Of a DNA stretch of 57,019 nt, positions 16,706 through 24,948 are shown one piece after another. The stretch is from contig NZ_WNKZ01000033.1 of NCBI RefSeq assembly GCF_009720835.1, positions 1 to 57,019 on the forward strand. Direction: 5' to 3'. The notes beneath the pieces were generated by a model, which was not told the DNA's origin, ran no database searches, and saw only the letters and a list, made by a program, of their open reading frames with translations. The DNA comes from Pseudoduganella buxea. GTDB taxonomy: Bacteria > Pseudomonadota > Gammaproteobacteria > Burkholderiales > Burkholderiaceae_D. Made by a program: the position numbers and the translations under genes. Numbering within the stretch: the first letter of the stretch is position 1; each line of letters starts with the position of its first letter.

Positions 16706-17953
16706 ATGCAGGATATTCACCGACCCGCCGCATCGGCGCCGGAAGAACCGGAGGCTGCCAACCTGCGTCCGCGGGGATCGAACCAGACCGGCATGCGCCA
16801 GTTCAACGAGCGCGTCGTGCTGCAGGCGATCCGGCTGCATGGCAGCCTGCCGAAGGCCGACCTCGCGCGGCTGACCACGCTGAGCACGCAGACAGTGGCG
16901 CTGATCATCGCGCGGCTGGCCGACGACGGCCTGGTGATGAAACTCGAACCCCTGCGCGGCAAGATCGGCCAGCCGTCGGTGCCGATTGCCTTGCGCCCCG
17001 ATGGCGCCTTTTCGATCGGGGTCAAGATCGGCCGGCGCAGCCTGGACGTGCTGCTGCTCGACTTCACCAACGCGGTCCGCATGCGTTATTCGCGGACGTA
17101 CGCGTTTCCCGAGCCGGACCTGGTATTCCAGGCCATTGCCGAGCAGGTCGGTGCGATGCGGGCGTCGCTGGCGCCGGCGCTGCGCAGCCGCATCCTGGGC
17201 ATCGGCGTGGCGGCGCCCCTGTCCCTGGGCAGCTGGCAGGAGCTGATGGGCGTGGCGCAGGACCAGGGCGGGCGCTGGCAGCAACTGGACGTGGCGCGCC
17301 GCATCGAGGCGGACACAGGCTTGCCGGTCATGTTCGCGAAGGACACGGCGGCGGCCTGCGTGGCCGAACTGGTGGCGGGCCGGGGTCGCAGCGTCAAGAG
17401 TTTCCTGTACCTGTTCGTCGATACCTTCATCGGCGGCGGGCTGGTCATCGACAGCAACCTGTATGCGGGGCTGCACGGCAACGCGGGCGCGGTCGGCTCG
17501 CTGCCGGTGGGCGTGGCGGCGGCCGGTGCCGGCGCACCGGCGCAACTGCTGTCGACCGCTTCACTGCTGGGCCTGGAACGCCGGTACGAGGCGGCCGGGC
17601 TGGACCCGGCCGCGGCCTACGACGAGCGCGCCTGCCAGGCACCTTGGGCCGAGCACAGCACGCAGTGGGTCGGCCAGGCGGCGCGGGCGATCGCGATGGC
17701 CATCGCCAGTGCCAGTTGCGTGCTCGATCCGGAAGGGGTCATCGTGGACGGCTCGTGCAGCCGCACGCTGCTGGACCAGTTGATGGCGGCCATTGCCGGC
17801 GCCATCGAACTGTACGACTGGGAGGGCGTGCAGCGGCCGCAGGTGCAGGCCGGCACCATCGGTTCCGACGCGCGCGCCCTGGGCGGCGCGCTGCTGCCCC
17901 TGTATGCCAATTTCGCGCCGGACCGCGAGCTGTTCCTCAAGCTGGAAGCCTGA
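16706..17953 (+). CDS. ROK-family transcriptional regulator
   Basis: The 415-residue protein has an N-terminal winged-helix segment (NERVVLQAIRLHGSLPKADLARLTTLSTQTVALIIARL) and a C-terminal ROK sugar-kinase-like domain (GIGVAAPLSLG, TFIGGGLVIDSNLYAGLHGNAG). The ROK part lacks a clear catalytic kinase Asp context and instead probably senses a sugar or sugar phosphate. ATG 16706 is chosen because AGGAG lies 6 bases upstream; an in-frame ATG at 16646 has no ribosome site. It is divergent from frcB across a palindromic operator, so it most likely represses the frc operon and itself, and perhaps the LamB-type porin. Confidence 0.87.
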   Translation: MQDIHRPAASAPEEPEAANLRPRGSNQTGMRQFNERVVLQAIRLHGSLPKADLARLTTLSTQTVALIIARLADDGLVMKLEPLRGKIGQPSVPIALRPDGAFSIGVKIGRRSLDVLLLDFTNAVRMRYSRTYAFPEPDLVFQAIAEQVGAMRASLAPALRSRILGIGVAAPLSLGSWQELMGVAQDQGGRWQQLDVARRIEADTGLPVMFAKDTAAACVAELVAGRGRSVKSFLYLFVDTFIGGGLVIDSNLYAGLHGNAGAVGSLPVGVAAAGAGAPAQLLSTASLLGLERRYEAAGLDPAAAYDERACQAPWAEHSTQWVGQAARAIAMAIASASCVLDPEGVIVDGSCSRTLLDQLMAAIAGAIELYDWEGVQRPQVQAGTIGSDARALGGALLPLYANFAPDRELFLKLEA

Positions 17954-17977
17954 TCCGGCGCGGGTGCAGCGTCCTGC

Positions 17978-19258
17978 CTACCACCAGGCCTCGACCTGCA
18001 GGCCGGCCGACGTGCCGCTGGTCGCATCCCCATATACGGGGCCGCCATTGTTGCTGGCGTTCACCAGCGGCGTGGCCGCGCCGTTCCACTTGCCGTAGGT
18101 GACGAACAGGCGCAGTTCCGGCCGCGACCAGTAGCTTTCGCCCAGCGCGATCGCGGGCGCCAGGGTCAGCTTGGTCAGGCGCGCGGTCTGGCCGGTGCTG
18201 TCCTGCCGCAGCGCGGTATAACCCAGTTCGGCTTGCAGCTTCAGGTTGGGCAAGGCAGCGTAGACGGGCCGCACGCCCAGCGTGGTCCAGGTATTGCGCA
18301 GCACCGGGTCATCCGCCTTGTCCTTCTGGTACAGCGCCGCCAGCTCCAGGCTGAAGCGGCGGCTTGGCTGGATCACCAGATTGTCGAGCACGCGGATGCG
18401 CTTCACGTCCGCGCCCAGCGCCGTGCTGCCCGATGGCCCCATGCGCGAGCAGCACAGGCCGATACCCGTGCCCGGACCGCTGCCGTACTGGAAGCCGGCC
18501 AGGTTGCTGCCGCCAAGCGCCTGCTGCCGGTGGAACAGGCCGATGGCCCAGCCGTCGTGGCCGGCATCTCCTTGGCCCTGCTTTGCACGGTTGCGCCCGC
18601 TGGCCGTGACGATCGTCAGCGCCGCGTCGAGCGTGCCGCCGGCATTGACGGGCAAGTCCTGGTACAGCAGGTTCTGGCGTAGCGCGGCGGGCGTGTTGAC
18701 GATGGCGCCGCCGGCACCGGTGGTGTTGGTATCGTTGTCCTTGAACACGGCATAGCTCAGCTTGCCCGGGCCCAGGCCGATCTTGTCCAGGCCGCCGCCG
18801 GTGCCGTTCATATTGATGTACTGCATATCGAGCATGTGGATGTCGGGACGGTAGTAATACCGCTTGCCGATCCACGCCATGCCGCCGTTCAGGAAGGGCA
18901 GGCCCCTCGCTTCGACATAGCCCTTCAACAGCTTCAGCCCGGCATCGCGAAAATCCGAGCCCGGCGCATAGCCGCTGACCCAGATCGTGCCGACGAAGCT
19001 GACGCCGTTCGGCGCCGTGGCCAGTTCCTTCGTATAGCCGAACTCCGTGTACGAATCGCACTCGTTGCCGAGCCGATAGGACGACGTCGGCCCGCCCAGC
19101 GCATAGCAGCTTTGCGGGCCATGTCTGGAACTGCTGCCGGTGCTGGCGCGCAGATAGCCGTGGAAGCCTTCGGTGTCGTTGGGGTAAGCGTCGGCGTGCG
19201 CGGCGCCGGACAGGACGCCGAGTGCCAGGGAAAGGGCCATGCGGGTGATAGCGGTCAT
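17978..19258 (-). CDS. LamB-type carbohydrate porin
   Basis: The 426-residue protein has a signal peptide (MTAITRMALSLALGVLSGAAHA) and maltoporin features throughout: FHGYLRAS, SYRLGNECDSYTEFGY, GKRYYYRPDIHMLDMQYINM, SRPELRLFVTYGKWNG and a terminal aromatic residue (EAWW) for outer-membrane assembly. It should form a trimeric 18-stranded sugar channel. GAGGAGA precedes ATG 19258 by 6 bases; an upstream in-frame Met would extend into the promoter. It faces the ROK gene tail to tail (24-base gap), and its promoter carries a palindrome like that of frcB. It is therefore probably the outer-membrane entry of the same sugar system. The substrate is not readable from sequence. Confidence 0.9.
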   Translation of the reverse strand: MTAITRMALSLALGVLSGAAHADAYPNDTEGFHGYLRASTGSSSRHGPQSCYALGGPTSSYRLGNECDSYTEFGYTKELATAPNGVSFVGTIWVSGYAPGSDFRDAGLKLLKGYVEARGLPFLNGGMAWIGKRYYYRPDIHMLDMQYINMNGTGGGLDKIGLGPGKLSYAVFKDNDTNTTGAGGAIVNTPAALRQNLLYQDLPVNAGGTLDAALTIVTASGRNRAKQGQGDAGHDGWAIGLFHRQQALGGSNLAGFQYGSGPGTGIGLCCSRMGPSGSTALGADVKRIRVLDNLVIQPSRRFSLELAALYQKDKADDPVLRNTWTTLGVRPVYAALPNLKLQAELGYTALRQDSTGQTARLTKLTLAPAIALGESYWSRPELRLFVTYGKWNGAATPLVNASNNGGPVYGDATSGTSAGLQVEAWW

Positions 19259-19304
19259 GCTGTGTCTCCTCAATATTGTTATCGATGTCGGTGCAGCGAT
19301 GCCG

Positions 19305-19333
19305 ATTGTGCTTTCCATAATTAAATAAAGCAA
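19305..19333 (-). promoter_or_regulatory. Porin promoter candidate
   Basis: On the minus strand TTGCTT (19333-19328) and CACAAT (19310-19305) are 17 bases apart. The -35 falls inside the porin palindrome, the same arrangement as at frcB. Confidence 0.45.
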
Positions 19334-19348
19334 TAAGCTTTATTTAAT
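19320..19348. promoter_or_regulatory. 29-bp palindromic operator upstream of the porin
   Basis: ATTAAATAAAGC - AATAA - GCTTTATTTAAT is a perfect 12-5-12 inverted repeat. It shares the ATTAAAT/ATTTAAT outer half-sites with the frcB/ROK palindrome, but the half-sites are 4 bases further apart (15 rather than 11 bases between). Confidence 0.7.
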
Positions 19349-19438
19349 GTCGCGGCCCAGCAACGCGTTCCGCGAGCATGTCGCGTCGTCAGGCGATGGG
19401 GAGGATGGGGGCGGGGTACCGCAGCGACGCCGCCGCGC

Positions 19439-20344
19439 TTACAGCACGGCGGGCAGGCGTTCCACGAAAGTGCGCAGGAAGGCGATGAAGCGCTCGGCGG
19501 CGGGCGACAGCGAACGTGTGGTCCGGGTGTGGATGAAGAACTTGCGGGTCAGTTCGGGCGCGGTCAGCGGCCGCATTTCGAGGCCGTGCAGGCGCACCAT
19601 GGGCGCTGCGTAGGGCAGGCAGGCCGTGACGCCCAGGCCCGCCGCCACCATGGCCAGTGCCGTCGTCATGAACGTCACTTCGCTGTATGGCGTAATGGGG
19701 CCGGGCTGGCTGCGGGTACGCATGTCGCGCAGCAGCCGTTCCGTGAACTGGCCCTGCAGCGCGATAAAGGGATAGTCGTCCATGTCAGCCCACGTGACGG
19801 CCTGCCGCGCCGCCAAGGGATGGTCGGGCGGGAATACGGCGACGAAGGGCAGGTCGAACAGCAGCTGGGCATCGATATCGGCCGGCGCGTCGCGCTCCGG
19901 GCCGACGCCGATGTCGACCTCGCCGCTGGCGACACGCTGGGCCACGTTGTCGACGGCGCAATCGACCAGCAGCACCTGCACGCCGGGATGTTCGGCCCGG
20001 TACGCCGCCATCACTTGCGGCAGCAAGGTGCAGGCCATCATCTGCGGCGCCGCCACCCGCACGACGCCCTTGCGCAAGGCCTTGCGGCTGGCGATATCGA
20101 GCATGGCGCCGTCCAGGTCCTGCAGCATCTTGTCGAACAGGGGCACCAGTTCCCGGCCCACGTCCGCCAGCTCGACCCGGCGCGTGTTGCGCTCGACCAC
20201 CTTCACGCCCAGTATCTGCTCCAGCTCCTTGATCTGGCCGGACAGGGCGGACTGGGTCAGGTGCAGCAGGGCGGCGGCCTGCGTGAAGCTGCCCGTACGG
20301 GCGACCGCGACGAGGGCGCGCATCTGGCGGATCGTGGGATTCAT
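19439..20344 (-). CDS. LysR-family transcriptional regulator
   Basis: The 301-residue protein opens with the LysR winged helix (IRQMRALVAVARTGSFTQAAALLHLTQSALSGQIKELEQIL) and has a periplasmic-binding-like effector domain (VRVAAPQMMACTLLPQVMAAYRAEHP ... GEVDIGVGPE). ATG 20344 gives the standard LysR length; a longer reading would cross the intergenic region. It is divergent from an FAH-family hydrolase gene 94 bases away, the classic LysR arrangement, so it probably activates the FAH/maiA pair in response to a pathway intermediate. The effector is unknown. Confidence 0.9.
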   Translation of the reverse strand: MNPTIRQMRALVAVARTGSFTQAAALLHLTQSALSGQIKELEQILGVKVVERNTRRVELADVGRELVPLFDKMLQDLDGAMLDIASRKALRKGVVRVAAPQMMACTLLPQVMAAYRAEHPGVQVLLVDCAVDNVAQRVASGEVDIGVGPERDAPADIDAQLLFDLPFVAVFPPDHPLAARQAVTWADMDDYPFIALQGQFTERLLRDMRTRSQPGPITPYSEVTFMTTALAMVAAGLGVTACLPYAAPMVRLHGLEMRPLTAPELTRKFFIHTRTTRSLSPAAERFIAFLRTFVERLPAVL

Positions 20345-20438
20345 TAAGAAAGGTGATAAATGTGCTTGAAAATATCGTTTGTATGATAGCTCAATCGGGC
20401 GTCTAATAAGCCAACCGATATCCTGGAAAGCGCCGCAC

Positions 20439-21461
20439 ATGAAATTTGCCACCTTGAAGAATGACAAACGCGACGGCCAGCTGGTCGTCGTCAGCCGCGA
20501 CCTGCGCCATTGCGTGCCCGTGCCGGCCATCGCCACCACCCTGCAGGCCGCGCTGGACGACTGGGAAACGGTGGCGCCGCAACTGGCCCGCATCGCCGCG
20601 GCCCTCGAAGCGGGCGAAGCGCCTGAGGCGCAGCCGTTCGACCAGGCCGCCTGCCATTCGCCGCTGCCCCGGGCCTACCAGTGGGCCGACGGTTCGGCCT
20701 ATATCAACCACGTCGAGCTGGTGCGCAAGGCGCGCAATGCGGAAGTGCCGGCCTCGTTCTACAACGATCCCCTGATGTACCAGGGCGGCTCGGACCGTTT
20801 CGTCGGCCCGCGCGACCCCATCGACGCGCTGTCGGAAGAGTGGGGCATCGACCTGGAGGCGGAAGTGGCCGTCGTCACGGGCGACGTGCCGATGGGCGCG
20901 ACGCCGGAAGAGGCCGCCGGGGCCATCCGCCTTGTCATGCTTGTCAACGATGTGTCGCTGCGCAACCTGATTCCGAACGAACTGGCCAAAGGCTTCGGCT
21001 TCTTCCAGTCGAAGCCGGCCAGCGCGTTTTCCCCCGTGGCCGTCACGCCCGACGAGCTGGGCGACGCCTGGCAGGACAACAAGGTGCGCCTGCCGCTGCG
21101 CGTCGACCTGAACGGCAAGCCCTTCGGGCGGCCGAACGCGGGCGAGGACATGACGTTCAGCTTCGCCCAGCTGGTGGCGCATGCGGCCAAGACGCGCGAA
21201 CTGGGCGCCGGCACCATCATCGGCTCGGGCACCGTGTCGAACAAGCAGGGCAGCCTGCACGGCTCGTCCGTGGAAAACGGCGGCGTCGGCTACTGCTGCC
21301 TGGCCGAAGTGCGCATGTACGAAACCATCGAGGGCGGCGCGCCGCAGACGCCGTTCCTGCGCTTCGGCGACACGGTGCGCATCGAGATGCAGGACGCGGA
21401 GGGCGCCAGCATCTTCGGCACCATCGACCAGGTCGTGCGCCGCTACCCCGGCCGGGCCTGA
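20439..21461 (+). CDS. Fumarylacetoacetate hydrolase family protein
   Basis: The 340-residue protein starts MKFATLKNDKRDGQLVVVSRD and has FAH-fold elements: the metal-binding acidic stretch around EEWGIDLEAEVAVVTGD, VNDVSLRNLIPNE, and the active-site loop SGTVSNKQGSLHGSS. FAH-family enzymes hydrolyse C-C bonds of acylpyruvate-type diketones with Mg2+. Maleylacetoacetate isomerase follows on the same strand, so the likely substrate is fumarylacetoacetate at the end of homogentisate (tyrosine) breakdown. The type is the ~330-residue bacterial one rather than the ~420-residue eukaryotic FahA. No homogentisate dioxygenase is in the window. Confidence 0.85.
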   Translation: MKFATLKNDKRDGQLVVVSRDLRHCVPVPAIATTLQAALDDWETVAPQLARIAAALEAGEAPEAQPFDQAACHSPLPRAYQWADGSAYINHVELVRKARNAEVPASFYNDPLMYQGGSDRFVGPRDPIDALSEEWGIDLEAEVAVVTGDVPMGATPEEAAGAIRLVMLVNDVSLRNLIPNELAKGFGFFQSKPASAFSPVAVTPDELGDAWQDNKVRLPLRVDLNGKPFGRPNAGEDMTFSFAQLVAHAAKTRELGAGTIIGSGTVSNKQGSLHGSSVENGGVGYCCLAEVRMYETIEGGAPQTPFLRFGDTVRIEMQDAEGASIFGTIDQVVRRYPGRA

Positions 21462-21479
21462 GGGCCGGGCTCCTAGCTC

Positions 21480-21501
21480 CTAGTCAACAACTAGTCAACA
21501 A
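21480..21501 (+). repeat. Tandem 11-bp direct repeat
   Basis: CTAGTCAACAA occurs twice head to tail, immediately before a copy of the 40-bp palindromic repeat. A CTCCTAG doublet lies just upstream. It looks like slippage debris beside the repeat. Confidence 0.6.
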
Positions 21502-21502
21502 T

Positions 21503-21542
21503 GTTGCTCGAAAAATGGGGTCTGTCCCCATTTTCCTGGCAA
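21503..21542 (+). repeat. 40-bp palindromic intergenic repeat, copy 1
   Basis: The element reads GTTGC, three variable bases, AAAAATGGGG, loop TCTGT, CCCCATTTT, then a tail ending GGCAA. The inner arms pair perfectly (AAAATGGGG/CCCCATTTT) and the outer TTGC/GCAA pair as well. It lies between the FAH gene and maiA. Copies 2 and 3 are at 41475-41514 and 51517-51556. Confidence 0.85.
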
Positions 21543-21562
21543 TGTTTGCGTGAAGAATAGCC

Positions 21563-22207
21563 ATGAAACTGTACACGTACTTTCGCAGCTCGGCCGCCTA
21601 CCGGGTGCGTATCGCGTTGAACCTGAAGGGCCTGGCCTACGAGGCCGTGCCCGTGCATTTGCTGCGGGGCGGCGGTGAGCAGCGGCAGCAGCCATACCGC
21701 GACATCAATCCGGCCGCGCTGGTGCCGGCGCTGCAGGTCGATGGGGTGACGTTGACGCAGTCGCTGGCGATCATCGAGTATCTGGACGAGACCCATCCGT
21801 TCATGCCGCTGTTGCCGCAGGATGCGGCGGGCCGGGCGCGGGTGCGGGCGCTGGCGCTCACGATCGCGGCCGACACCCATCCGCTGACGAACCTGCGCGT
21901 GCTGCAGCACCTGACGGGCCCGATGGGCCTGTCCGAAGAATCGAAGATGGACTGGTACCGCCACTGGCTGCGCGACGGCCTGGCGGTGCTGGAAACGCAT
22001 CTGGCGCGTGACGGCGAAACGGGCCGCTTCTGCCATGGCGACACGCCCACCTTGGCCGACTGCTGCCTGGTGCCGCAAGTGTTCAACGCCCAGCGCTTCG
22101 CCGTCGACCTGGCGCCGTATCCCACCATCGAGCGCATCCACGCCGCCTGCGCCGGCATCCCCGCGTTCCAGGCCGCGCATCCGTCGGCCCAGCCGGATGC
22201 CGAGTAA
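21563..22207 (+). CDS. maiA: Maleylacetoacetate isomerase (zeta-class GST)
   Basis: The 214-residue protein has the zeta glutathione transferase signature at its start (LYTYFRSSAAYRVRIALNLKG, with the SSxxxR active-site motif). The glutathione-binding LVPALQVDGVTLTQSLAIIEYLDE and a helical C-terminal domain follow. It isomerises maleylacetoacetate to fumarylacetoacetate using glutathione. It follows the FAH-family hydrolase by 101 bases, with a 40-bp palindromic repeat in the gap that may lower readthrough. It ends 9 bases from the convergent diguanylate cyclase gene. Confidence 0.93.
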   Translation: MKLYTYFRSSAAYRVRIALNLKGLAYEAVPVHLLRGGGEQRQQPYRDINPAALVPALQVDGVTLTQSLAIIEYLDETHPFMPLLPQDAAGRARVRALALTIAADTHPLTNLRVLQHLTGPMGLSEESKMDWYRHWLRDGLAVLETHLARDGETGRFCHGDTPTLADCCLVPQVFNAQRFAVDLAPYPTIERIHAACAGIPAFQAAHPSAQPDAE

Positions 22208-22216
22208 GCCGGGGGG

Positions 22217-23986
22217 CTAGCCGGCCCGGGCGGCGACGCAGCCGTCCCGCACCACCCGGTTGCGGCCGTCCTTCTTGCCCCGATAGAGGGCCTTGTCGGC
22301 ACGCACCATCAGGGCCGACGGCGTGTCGTCCGGACGGGCCGAGGCCACGCCGATCGTTACCGTCAGCGCCACCTGCACACCGTCCTCGCCGGCCAGGCGG
22401 ATCGCGCTCGCCGCTTCGCGCAGCCGCTCCGCAGCGATGGTGGCGACGTCCTCGTCCGTTTCCGGCATCAGCACGACGAATTCCTCGCCACCGAAGCGGG
22501 CCGCCGTGTCGATCGTGCGCAGCGACGCCGTCAGCAGCCTGGCCATGGCGACGATGGCGCGGTCGCCCACTTCATGACCGAAGGTGTCGTTGATGCGCTT
22601 GAAGTAGTCGATGTCGACCATCAGCACGGACAGCGGGTGGCCGAAGCGCGCGGCCCGCTCCAGTTCGGCGCCGATGGTGTCCGTCATCTTGCGCCGGTTG
22701 GCGATGCCCGTCAGCGGGTCCGTCGTGGCCAGCTGTTCCAGCTTCGTGTTGGCCATCAGCAGTTCCAGGGTGCGCTGCAGCACCCGGTCCTCCAGGCTGT
22801 TGCGCTCGTCGTTCAACACGGCCAGCGTGCGGCGGCGGTCGCGCAGCGCCACGAACAGGGCCGTGATCAGCACCCCTTCGACGACGATCAAGGTCAGCCC
22901 GGCGATGATCTGCCAGCCATACAGGTCCCAGATATTGCCGGGCCGGTTCAGCAGGATGGCGCCGGACGGCACGGCGCCCAGGCCGAAGCGGCGTACCGTG
23001 GGGTAGTCGAAATAGTAGCCCTGGACTTTCGCCGTGTCGACGGGCTGGCCCAGCATGATGCGGGCGATGATGCGGCCGATGCTCTCGCCGCTGACGACAT
23101 AGCCGCCGACGATGCCAGGCAGCACCAGCGACTGCAGGCTGGTGAAAATGGGCGCATTGCTGGCGGCCGCCAGGCGGCGCGCCAGGGTGGGCGGCGTAAT
23201 CAGGGCGCCTGTGCTGTCGAGCCCTGTTGGCAGCAGGAACACGGCACTGGTGCGGTCGAGCGAGCCGACCAGTCTTTCCAGTTCGGCGAAGGTGGCGCGG
23301 TCGTGGTACTCGAAGACGATCCGGTGGCGGTACAGGCTGGCCGCCGCGCGCAGGCTGACCAGCCACTGCTGCACGCGGCGGGTCTGGTCGCCGATGACGA
23401 CGATGCGCTTGACGGCCGGCGCCATCTGCGTGATGACGCCCAGCGAGCGCACGAAGTCCGGCAGCACTTCCAGGCTGGAGCCGTCGTCCGGCTGCCAGTC
23501 GCGCCGGCCGTGGTTGACGTAATGGCGCGGCACGCCAGGGAACAGGTCCGGATGCGCAGCCAGGAAGCGGTTCGCCAGCTGGTTCTCGGCGATGATGGCG
23601 TCCAGCTTCACGTCGGCATACTTGGCGCGCAGGTAGGGCGCCATGGCAGCGGCGGCGGCATCCTCGCCCAGGCGGGCGCCGTCGAAACGTTCCTCGAAGA
23701 TGCCGGGCGCCGTCGTCCAGGCGTTGCGCGCCAGCTCTTCCTCCAGCCCCTTGTGCAGCAACTGCTGCCAGATCGACGCCGAATCGGCCCCCAGCGAGTA
23801 CAGCACCAGTACCTGGCGTCCCGGCGGTGCCCCGGACGCGGACGCAGGTGCCACGGCCGCCAGCCACGCCAGCAGCAGCACGCACGCCCATCCCGCCCAC
23901 GACGGCAGGGTTCCGGTGCCGCGCGGCACAGGGAAAGTCGAAGGCGGGCGTGCCGGCCAGGGCCGACGCGCGGGAGGAAGGTGCAT
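22217..23986 (-). CDS. Diguanylate cyclase with periplasmic ABC-substrate-binding-like sensor
   Basis: The 589-residue protein has an N-terminal membrane/signal segment (WACVLLLAWLAAVAPASA, about residues 33-50) and a ~300-residue periplasmic domain resembling ABC substrate-binding proteins (QVLVLYSLGADSASIWQQLLHKGLEE ... YVVSGESIGRIIARIMLGQ). A membrane helix near residues 365-390 (IIAGLTLIVVEGVLITALFVAL), a coiled coil and a GGDEF domain follow. The catalytic motif is GGEEF and the inhibitory RxxD site is present five residues upstream (RTID), so it should make c-di-GMP with product inhibition. The ligand is unknown. No partner gene is adjacent. Confidence 0.9.
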   Translation of the reverse strand: MHLPPARRPWPARPPSTFPVPRGTGTLPSWAGWACVLLLAWLAAVAPASASGAPPGRQVLVLYSLGADSASIWQQLLHKGLEEELARNAWTTAPGIFEERFDGARLGEDAAAAAMAPYLRAKYADVKLDAIIAENQLANRFLAAHPDLFPGVPRHYVNHGRRDWQPDDGSSLEVLPDFVRSLGVITQMAPAVKRIVVIGDQTRRVQQWLVSLRAAASLYRHRIVFEYHDRATFAELERLVGSLDRTSAVFLLPTGLDSTGALITPPTLARRLAAASNAPIFTSLQSLVLPGIVGGYVVSGESIGRIIARIMLGQPVDTAKVQGYYFDYPTVRRFGLGAVPSGAILLNRPGNIWDLYGWQIIAGLTLIVVEGVLITALFVALRDRRRTLAVLNDERNSLEDRVLQRTLELLMANTKLEQLATTDPLTGIANRRKMTDTIGAELERAARFGHPLSVLMVDIDYFKRINDTFGHEVGDRAIVAMARLLTASLRTIDTAARFGGEEFVVLMPETDEDVATIAAERLREAASAIRLAGEDGVQVALTVTIGVASARPDDTPSALMVRADKALYRGKKDGRNRVVRDGCVAARAG

Positions 23987-24141
23987 AGCGAAGGGAAATC
24001 AGCGGTTTGCCAACAGGAAAGTGTAACACGGAGTTCGTCGTGGAATTTCCCAACGAGCAACCCAAGTGGCAAGGCTGCAACAGCTTGCCTGGTCACGAAA
24101 AATGGCATGGAAGCGGCCTGCACATGTATTGTCGAGTACAT

Positions 24142-24171
24142 TTGACAGCGCCGCGCCGGCGCCGCCATACT
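24142..24171 (+). promoter_or_regulatory. Sigma-70 promoter candidate
   Basis: A perfect TTGACA (24142-24147) and CATACT (24166-24171) are 18 bases apart, about 64 bases upstream of the small unknown gene at 24235. Confidence 0.5.
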
Positions 24172-24234
24172 GCCCGTGGCACGCGCCAGGGCGCATGCCG
24201 CCGTCGTTGCCGACACTTTTCACGAGACCGGGCC

Positions 24235-24648
24235 ATGCCGACGTCCCCGCCACCGTCACCGCCGCTTCGCACCGAATGCCCGCCCGGCGCGTGCATTTGC
24301 GAGCGCGCGCGGCTGTTCGATGACCCGGATGCGGATCGCCGTGTCCTGCTGTTGACCCGGGAACAGGAAAAACGCCTGATCGAACGCATCGATGCCATCA
24401 GCACGTATGCCGAGCTGCAGCGCATCGGCCAGCGCCTGTACGAGCAGCTGGGCGTGCGGCTGCACATCGGGCCGAGGGCGAACGAGGTGCGCACGGCACG
24501 CGGCTTCGCCATCGAGTTGTCCCCCGTGCCGGGACTGTGCCGCAAGACGCGCCAGGCCGTGCCGGCCGCCATCCGCCGCTGCCTGGACCGGCATCCCGAA
24601 ATCGCCTACGCCGTTCTGGACGCGCACGACCTGCTGGGCCCACGCTGA
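24235..24648 (+). CDS. Small conserved-looking hypothetical protein with C-x-C motif
   Basis: The 137-residue protein is not recognised. After a Pro/Ser-rich start it has CPPGACICER (three Cys in ten residues), then a charged helical stretch (LLLTREQEKRLIERIDAISTYAELQRIGQRLYEQ). A compact C-terminal half follows (VRLHIGPRANEVRTARGFAIELSPVPGLCRKTRQAVPAAIRRCLDRHP). No signal peptide or membrane helix is present. ATG 24235 is preferred because a TTGACA promoter lies upstream and an earlier in-frame ATG would run through the promoter. The Cys-x-Cys close to a third Cys could bind metal. It lies between a diguanylate cyclase gene (divergent) and the isc operon. Confidence 0.6.
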   Translation: MPTSPPPSPPLRTECPPGACICERARLFDDPDADRRVLLLTREQEKRLIERIDAISTYAELQRIGQRLYEQLGVRLHIGPRANEVRTARGFAIELSPVPGLCRKTRQAVPAAIRRCLDRHPEIAYAVLDAHDLLGPR

Positions 24649-24804
24649 GGGCTGCCGGCAGGGCGTAATTGCGCTACAATCCTGGGTTGCACTTTTCAAT
24701 ACATCCCCTCGCGCCTCGTTGTGCCGGCCCCGCGCCTTCCTGTTTCCATCCCCATGCTGCACTGCGTCGAAATCGGCCCCTTCCAGGCAAGCCGCCAAGG
24801 ACTC

Positions 24805-24813
24805 TGTTATACT
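24805..24813 (+). promoter_or_regulatory. Extended -10 promoter of the isc operon
   Basis: TGTTATACT is a TGn extended -10 (TATACT is 5/6). No -35 at standard spacing is convincing, consistent with an extended -10 promoter. It overlaps the IscR site, so IscR binding would occlude it. Confidence 0.55.
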
Positions 24814-24833
24814 TGACTAAATCGTTCAACTAA
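24809..24833 (+). promoter_or_regulatory. Type-1 IscR binding site
   Basis: The 25 bases starting ATACTTGACTAAATC and ending TTCAACTAA match the recalled type-1 consensus ATASYYGACTRwwwYAGTC(RRSTAT) at about 22 of 25 positions. It overlaps the -10 and likely start site of the isc operon, giving autorepression by [2Fe-2S]-IscR. Confidence 0.7.
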
Positions 24834-24948
24834 TCAGGCCTTGATCTCGCACAGACCGGCCTTTGTCAGTGGAACGAAGCGAGAACTGATTGCAACAAGT
24901 GATTGCAATAAATTTTTTCGAGCTCATCGAAACTCAACCGGGGTTGTG

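Larger units (their letters stand above)
24649..24948. other. Intergenic region upstream of iscR
   Basis: This 300-base stretch has no gene. It holds a -10-like GCGCTACAAT at 24671-24680, the extended -10 iscR promoter with its IscR site (24805-24833), and a ~115-base AT-richer leader before the iscR start. Confidence 0.6.

Noticed and set aside
20366..20388. Possible promoter and TATC/GATA dyad between LysR and FAH genes
   Set aside because: TTGAAA and TATGAT are too close together (10 bases) to be one promoter and the dyad arms are four bases; a LysR site is likely here but I cannot place it.
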